A stretch of DNA of 44,556 nt. It comes from Ectothiorhodospiraceae bacterium (GTDB lineage: Bacteria; Pseudomonadota; Gammaproteobacteria; Nitrococcales; Aquisalimonadaceae). The translations under genes were made by a program, and so were the position numbers. Every line of letters begins with the position of its first letter. Position 1 is the stretch's first letter. Location of the stretch: the NCBI GenBank assembly GCA_020831885.1, contig JAFIFU010000027.1:1-44556 (forward strand). Reading direction: 5' to 3'. The notes beneath the pieces are model-generated. The model made no database searches. It worked only from the letters and a program-made list of their open reading frames with translations, and was not told where the DNA came from. This document shows positions 42,544 through 44,556 of the stretch, piece by piece.

Positions 42544-43164
42544 CTAAAAGAAGGCTTCCGGGATCACGATGACGTCCCCGGGCCGCAGGCGATGGTTCTG
42601 CCGCATGTCTCCGTCATTGAGCAGGTCGTTCAGGCGCAGCCTGTAACTGCTGGCATTATCGCCCGAGCCGCGCACCAATCGGGCGCGATTACCGGCGGCA
42701 AACTGGGTCAACCCCCCCACCTGGATGATGGCGTCCAACACCGTCATGCCGTCCCGGTAAGCAATGGCCTGCGGCTGCACCGCCTGCCCGATGATGCGCA
42801 CCTGGTCGTCATACGAACCGACGAAGCTCATTACCATCACCGTGACGTTTGGATCACGGATATAGCGGGAGAGTTCCCGTTCCAGCTCGCCGGCCAGCTC
42901 GCTGGGGGATTTTCCGGAGGCCGGCACGTCCTGAACCATGGGTACGGAAATCCTGCCATCCGGGCGCACGGGCAGGGACACGGACAGATCCGGGTGATTC
43001 CTGACATAGATCTGCAACTCGTCGCCGGCGCCGATGATGTAGTCACCGGCGCCCGATGATGCGCCCTCGCCCAGATCCCGGGGGGACTGGGACGAGGAAC
43101 AGGCGGCAAGCAGCAGCGTGGAGACCAGCACCAGGATGCCCGTCAGCAGTCGATTCCGTTTCAT
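42544..43164 (-). CDS. Wza-like polysaccharide export lipoprotein (SLBB)
   Basis: A 206-residue outer-membrane lipoprotein of the Poly_export family. It has a signal peptide with the lipobox LLAAC (Cys22), then DYIIGAGDELQIYVRNHPDL (poly-export domain) and a SLBB-type domain (SYDDQVRIIGQAVQPQAIAY to GDVIVIPEAFF). It would make the outer-membrane channel together with the beta-barrel protein. I start at the ATG at 43164 with GAGGAAG 6 bases upstream; the upstream GTG at 43179 is less likely. It is the first gene of the export operon. Confidence 0.9.
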   Translation of the reverse strand: MKRNRLLTGILVLVSTLLLAACSSSQSPRDLGEGASSGAGDYIIGAGDELQIYVRNHPDLSVSLPVRPDGRISVPMVQDVPASGKSPSELAGELERELSRYIRDPNVTVMVMSFVGSYDDQVRIIGQAVQPQAIAYRDGMTVLDAIIQVGGLTQFAAGNRARLVRGSGDNASSYRLRLNDLLNDGDMRQNHRLRPGDVIVIPEAFF

Positions 43165-43372
43165 CCTTGTCTTCCTCACTTACCTCTGTGGGACCGGCGG
43201 CTACGCGGACGCGCTCTGAAGCTATGGCCCATTACCGGTCAGTCTGTATCAAGTCATCCTGGAATACCACCTTCCGGGACCAGGTCCAAGTCGTCGGGAT
43301 CCTTTACAAATCCTTTTCACCGACAGCGGACCAAAATCTACAAACTAGTGAAAAATAAAGAAAAATCAAACA
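43165..43372. promoter_or_regulatory. region upstream of the export operon
   Basis: This stretch must hold the promoter of the wza-led minus-strand operon. It includes an A/T-rich tract at about 43330-43372, unlike the GC-rich surroundings. No convincing sigma-70 or sigma-54 site was found on the minus strand, and I see no gene here. Confidence 0.3.
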
Positions 43373-43388
43373 TGGCATGTTGGTTGCA
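43373..43388 (+). promoter_or_regulatory. sigma-54 (RpoN) promoter-like site
   Basis: TGGCATGTTGGTTGCA matches the sigma-54 -24/-12 consensus TGGCAC-N5-TTGCA with one mismatch and the required 10 bases between GG and GC. It is the only such match noticed in the intergenic regions I inspected. It points at the PEP-CTERM gene 158 bases downstream. In other bacteria PEP-CTERM genes are controlled by RpoN with the PrsK/PrsR two-component system, which agrees with this placement. Confidence 0.65.
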
Positions 43389-43399
43389 ACACTGATTCC

Positions 43400-43545
43400 G
43401 CAGAGCCTTTATTCGGTACAGGCCGCGCGGATGAAAGCCCCAGGGTAAACCCCACACGGGCTTTCGCTTGGCCCTTCGGGGCTGCTGATCGCTCTGGACG
43501 CCGATCAACGGATCCATCACGCGATTCTCGCTGGAGATGAAGGAT
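43400..43545 (+). promoter_or_regulatory. structured 5' leader of the PEP-CTERM gene
   Basis: If transcription starts about 12 bases after the -12 box, the mRNA has a leader of about 145 bases. It contains GAAAGCCC (43433-43440) pairing perfectly with GGGCTTTC (43458-43465), and directly after it GCCC-TTCG-GGGC (43471-43482), a stem with a stable UUCG tetraloop. I do not recognise a known riboswitch class. Confidence 0.4.
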
Positions 43546-44184
43546 ATGAACAACCGTTTCCTCGCTGTGGCTGCGGCCGGTCTCGCCGGCCTCCTGTTCG
43601 CCGGTCAGAGTCTGGCCGGACCGATCGACTGCGACCTGACCCCCGGCGCGGAGGCCGAGGGCCAGCCGCCGGAGGCATGCGCGGCCTTTAACCTGACGAA
43701 CTCAGGCATCGATACTGAAACTGGCGCCATCAACAATGATTCGGGCTTTGGTGGCGGCTTTCTTTACATCGGAAAGTACGATTCCGCTTCAGACGCGTTC
43801 GATGGCACCGGCGGAATTCCGGGCCTGACCCTGTCGGTCTGGGAAATCGATGACGACGACTGGGGCTACCAGTACCAGCTCACGGCGGCGGAGGGCTCGG
43901 ATTACTTCGGGCAGACCATCGACTTCGTGCTGATGACGAAGCAGGGTAGCGGCAGCGGACAGCTCTGGGACGAGTACGCCGAGTACGCCTACCTGTTCAC
44001 TGGCTTCACCCTGGATATCGACGGCCTGGTGAACAGCTTCAACTGGCGCGGCAGGGATGCGTATTCCCATGTGACGGCGTTCGTCCGCCCGTCTGTGGCC
44101 GTGCCGGAGCCCACCACGCTGGGGCTGCTGGGCCTGGGGCTGCTGGGCCTGGGCATGGCTGCCCGCCGTCGGCGCCAGCAGTAA
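43546..44184 (+). CDS. PEP-CTERM sorting-domain protein (XrtA substrate)
   Basis: The 212-residue secreted protein has an N-terminal signal peptide (MNNRFLAVAAAGLAGLLFAG, cleavage after QSLAG). A soluble region without recognised domains follows, rich in Gly, Asp and Ser (DSGFGGGFLYIGKYDS, DDDDWGYQYQLTA). A C-terminal sorting tail starts at about residue 186: VPEPTTLG motif, a Leu/Gly-rich transmembrane helix and a basic ARRRRQQ end. XrtA is expected to recognise this tail. The function of the middle part is unknown. Start at the ATG at 43546 (GGAG 9 bases upstream); the ATG at 43537 abuts its Shine-Dalgarno. Confidence 0.92.
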   Translation: MNNRFLAVAAAGLAGLLFAGQSLAGPIDCDLTPGAEAEGQPPEACAAFNLTNSGIDTETGAINNDSGFGGGFLYIGKYDSASDAFDGTGGIPGLTLSVWEIDDDDWGYQYQLTAAEGSDYFGQTIDFVLMTKQGSGSGQLWDEYAEYAYLFTGFTLDIDGLVNSFNWRGRDAYSHVTAFVRPSVAVPEPTTLGLLGLGLLGLGMAARRRRQQ

Positions 44185-44220
44185 ACGACAGCCGCCCGTC
44201 ATCGCGGGCAGGTCGGGAAA

Positions 44221-44249
44221 AGCCGGTGGAGCAATCCACCGGCTTTTTT
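44221..44249 (+). terminator. rho-independent terminator after the PEP-CTERM gene
   Basis: AGCCGGTGGA (44221-44230) and TCCACCGGCT (44235-44244) form a perfect 10-bp stem around GCAA, followed by TTTTTT. It lies 37 bases after the stop codon, as expected for a single-gene transcript. Confidence 0.9.
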
Positions 44250-44310
44250 GTTGTCGGGGAAGCTGACAGTCGGTTGCCGCGGGCATGGGTTGGTTTTTGG
44301 TGTCGGTGGG

Positions 44311-44357
44311 GTTGGTTGACGTCGGTGATCCGCCCTTCGGGCGGCTACCGACCTACG
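44311..44357 (+). repeat. 97-bp repeat family, partial copy (right half)
   Basis: This is only the 3' half of the unit: GTTGGTTGACGTCGGTGATC, then CCGCCC-TTC-GGGCGG and CCGACCTAC. The left half is missing. It shows that the family also lies beyond the terminator of the PEP-CTERM gene. Confidence 0.75.
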
Positions 44358-44370
44358 GGCGGGCGGCTTC

Positions 44371-44467
44371 GTAGGTCGGAAGCCCTGCGCAGCAGGGATC
44401 TCCGACGATCCGGTGGTGGGTTTGGTTGACGTCGGTGATCCGCCCTTCGGGCGGCTACCGACCTACG
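44371..44467 (+). repeat. 97-bp structured repeat, full copy
   Basis: The copy is complete, GTAGGTCGG to CCGACCTAC plus G. The first hairpin is CCCTGCGCAGCAGGG and the third is CCGCCC-TTC-GGGCGG. In the third stem both paired bases differ from the 16-kb copies while pairing is kept. Confidence 0.88.
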
Positions 44468-44481
44468 GGTGGGCGGGCTTT

Positions 44482-44556
44482 GTAGGTCGGAAGCCCTGCG
44501 CAGCAGGGATCTCCGACGATCCGGTGATGGGGTTGGTTGACGTCGGTGATCCGCCC
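44482..44556 (+). repeat. 97-bp structured repeat, copy cut by the window end
   Basis: The unit begins with GTAGGTCGG and continues as the full copy at 44371, but the window ends inside the third hairpin. The remaining DNA between 44185 and 44370 other than the terminator and half-copy holds no gene I can support. Confidence 0.85.

Noticed and set aside
43400-43545. GEMM-type cyclic di-GMP riboswitch in the PEP-CTERM leader
   Set aside because: The GGGTAAACCCC segment is superficially similar to GGGCAAACC, but the conserved GAAA tetraloop-receptor core and second stem were not found in the required order.

Overview
This window looks like chromosomal DNA from a GC-rich Gammaproteobacterium; an Ectothiorhodospiraceae/Chromatiales-type host is a guess from gene content, not a proof. 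Its core is an exosortase A (XrtA/EpsH) exopolysaccharide locus. It holds a Wza-like lipoprotein, a Wzz-like chain-length protein, a BY-type tyrosine kinase and its low-molecular-weight phosphatase. It also holds an outer-membrane beta-barrel, an XrtA-EpsI fusion, a FemAB-like protein, a polysaccharide deacetylase, a GT4 glycosyltransferase, an O-antigen-ligase-like protein, an asparagine-synthase-like amidotransferase, an AMP ligase with its own ACP, and a PEP-CTERM substrate protein.

Layout. (1) 1-8918: a lower-GC block on the minus strand with a DxD glycosyltransferase, a P-loop protein, two further glycosyltransferases, a sulfotransferase-like protein and UDP-xylose synthase. It is broken at 2.0-4.7 kb by a pile-up of decayed insertion sequences (two IS3-family, one IS5-family). 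(2) 8969-10783: an ABC exporter whose 3' end has the low GC of the left block and whose 5' part has the high GC of the right block. (3) 11050-24637: an NRPS block. NRPS 1 (C-A-T, with a luciferase-like monooxygenase inserted in the A domain) and NRPS 2 (C-A-T, with a degenerate condensation motif) surround a YdcF-like membrane protein and two alpha/beta hydrolases; a Sfp-type PPTase, two acetyltransferases and an aldo/keto reductase follow. (4) 24582-32268: a minus-strand operon running LMW-PTP, O-antigen ligase, amidotransferase, ACP, AMP ligase, HemK/PrmC-like methyltransferase, NAD-synthase-like protein. (5) 32381-36846: ATP-grasp, glycosyltransferase and deacetylase on alternating strands. 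(6) 35797-43164: the tightly coupled minus-strand operon wza - wzz - kinase - beta-barrel - xrtA/epsI - femAB. (7) 43373-44249: a sigma-54-like promoter, a structured leader, the PEP-CTERM gene and a rho-independent terminator. A 97-bp structured repeat occurs three times at 16.0-16.4 kb and again at the right edge.

The most interesting possibility is that the two NRPSs form a small biosynthetic pathway wired into the XrtA locus. Both adenylation domains read as glycine-like by specificity code, and NRPS 1 carries its monooxygenase between A4 and A5, as in the myxothiazol MtaG module, where glycine hydroxylation leads to a terminal amide. The PPTase would activate the carrier domains, the AMP ligase/ACP pair could supply an acyl starter, and the hydrolases could release product. 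These links are inferred from co-location and domain content; no product can be named from the sequence.
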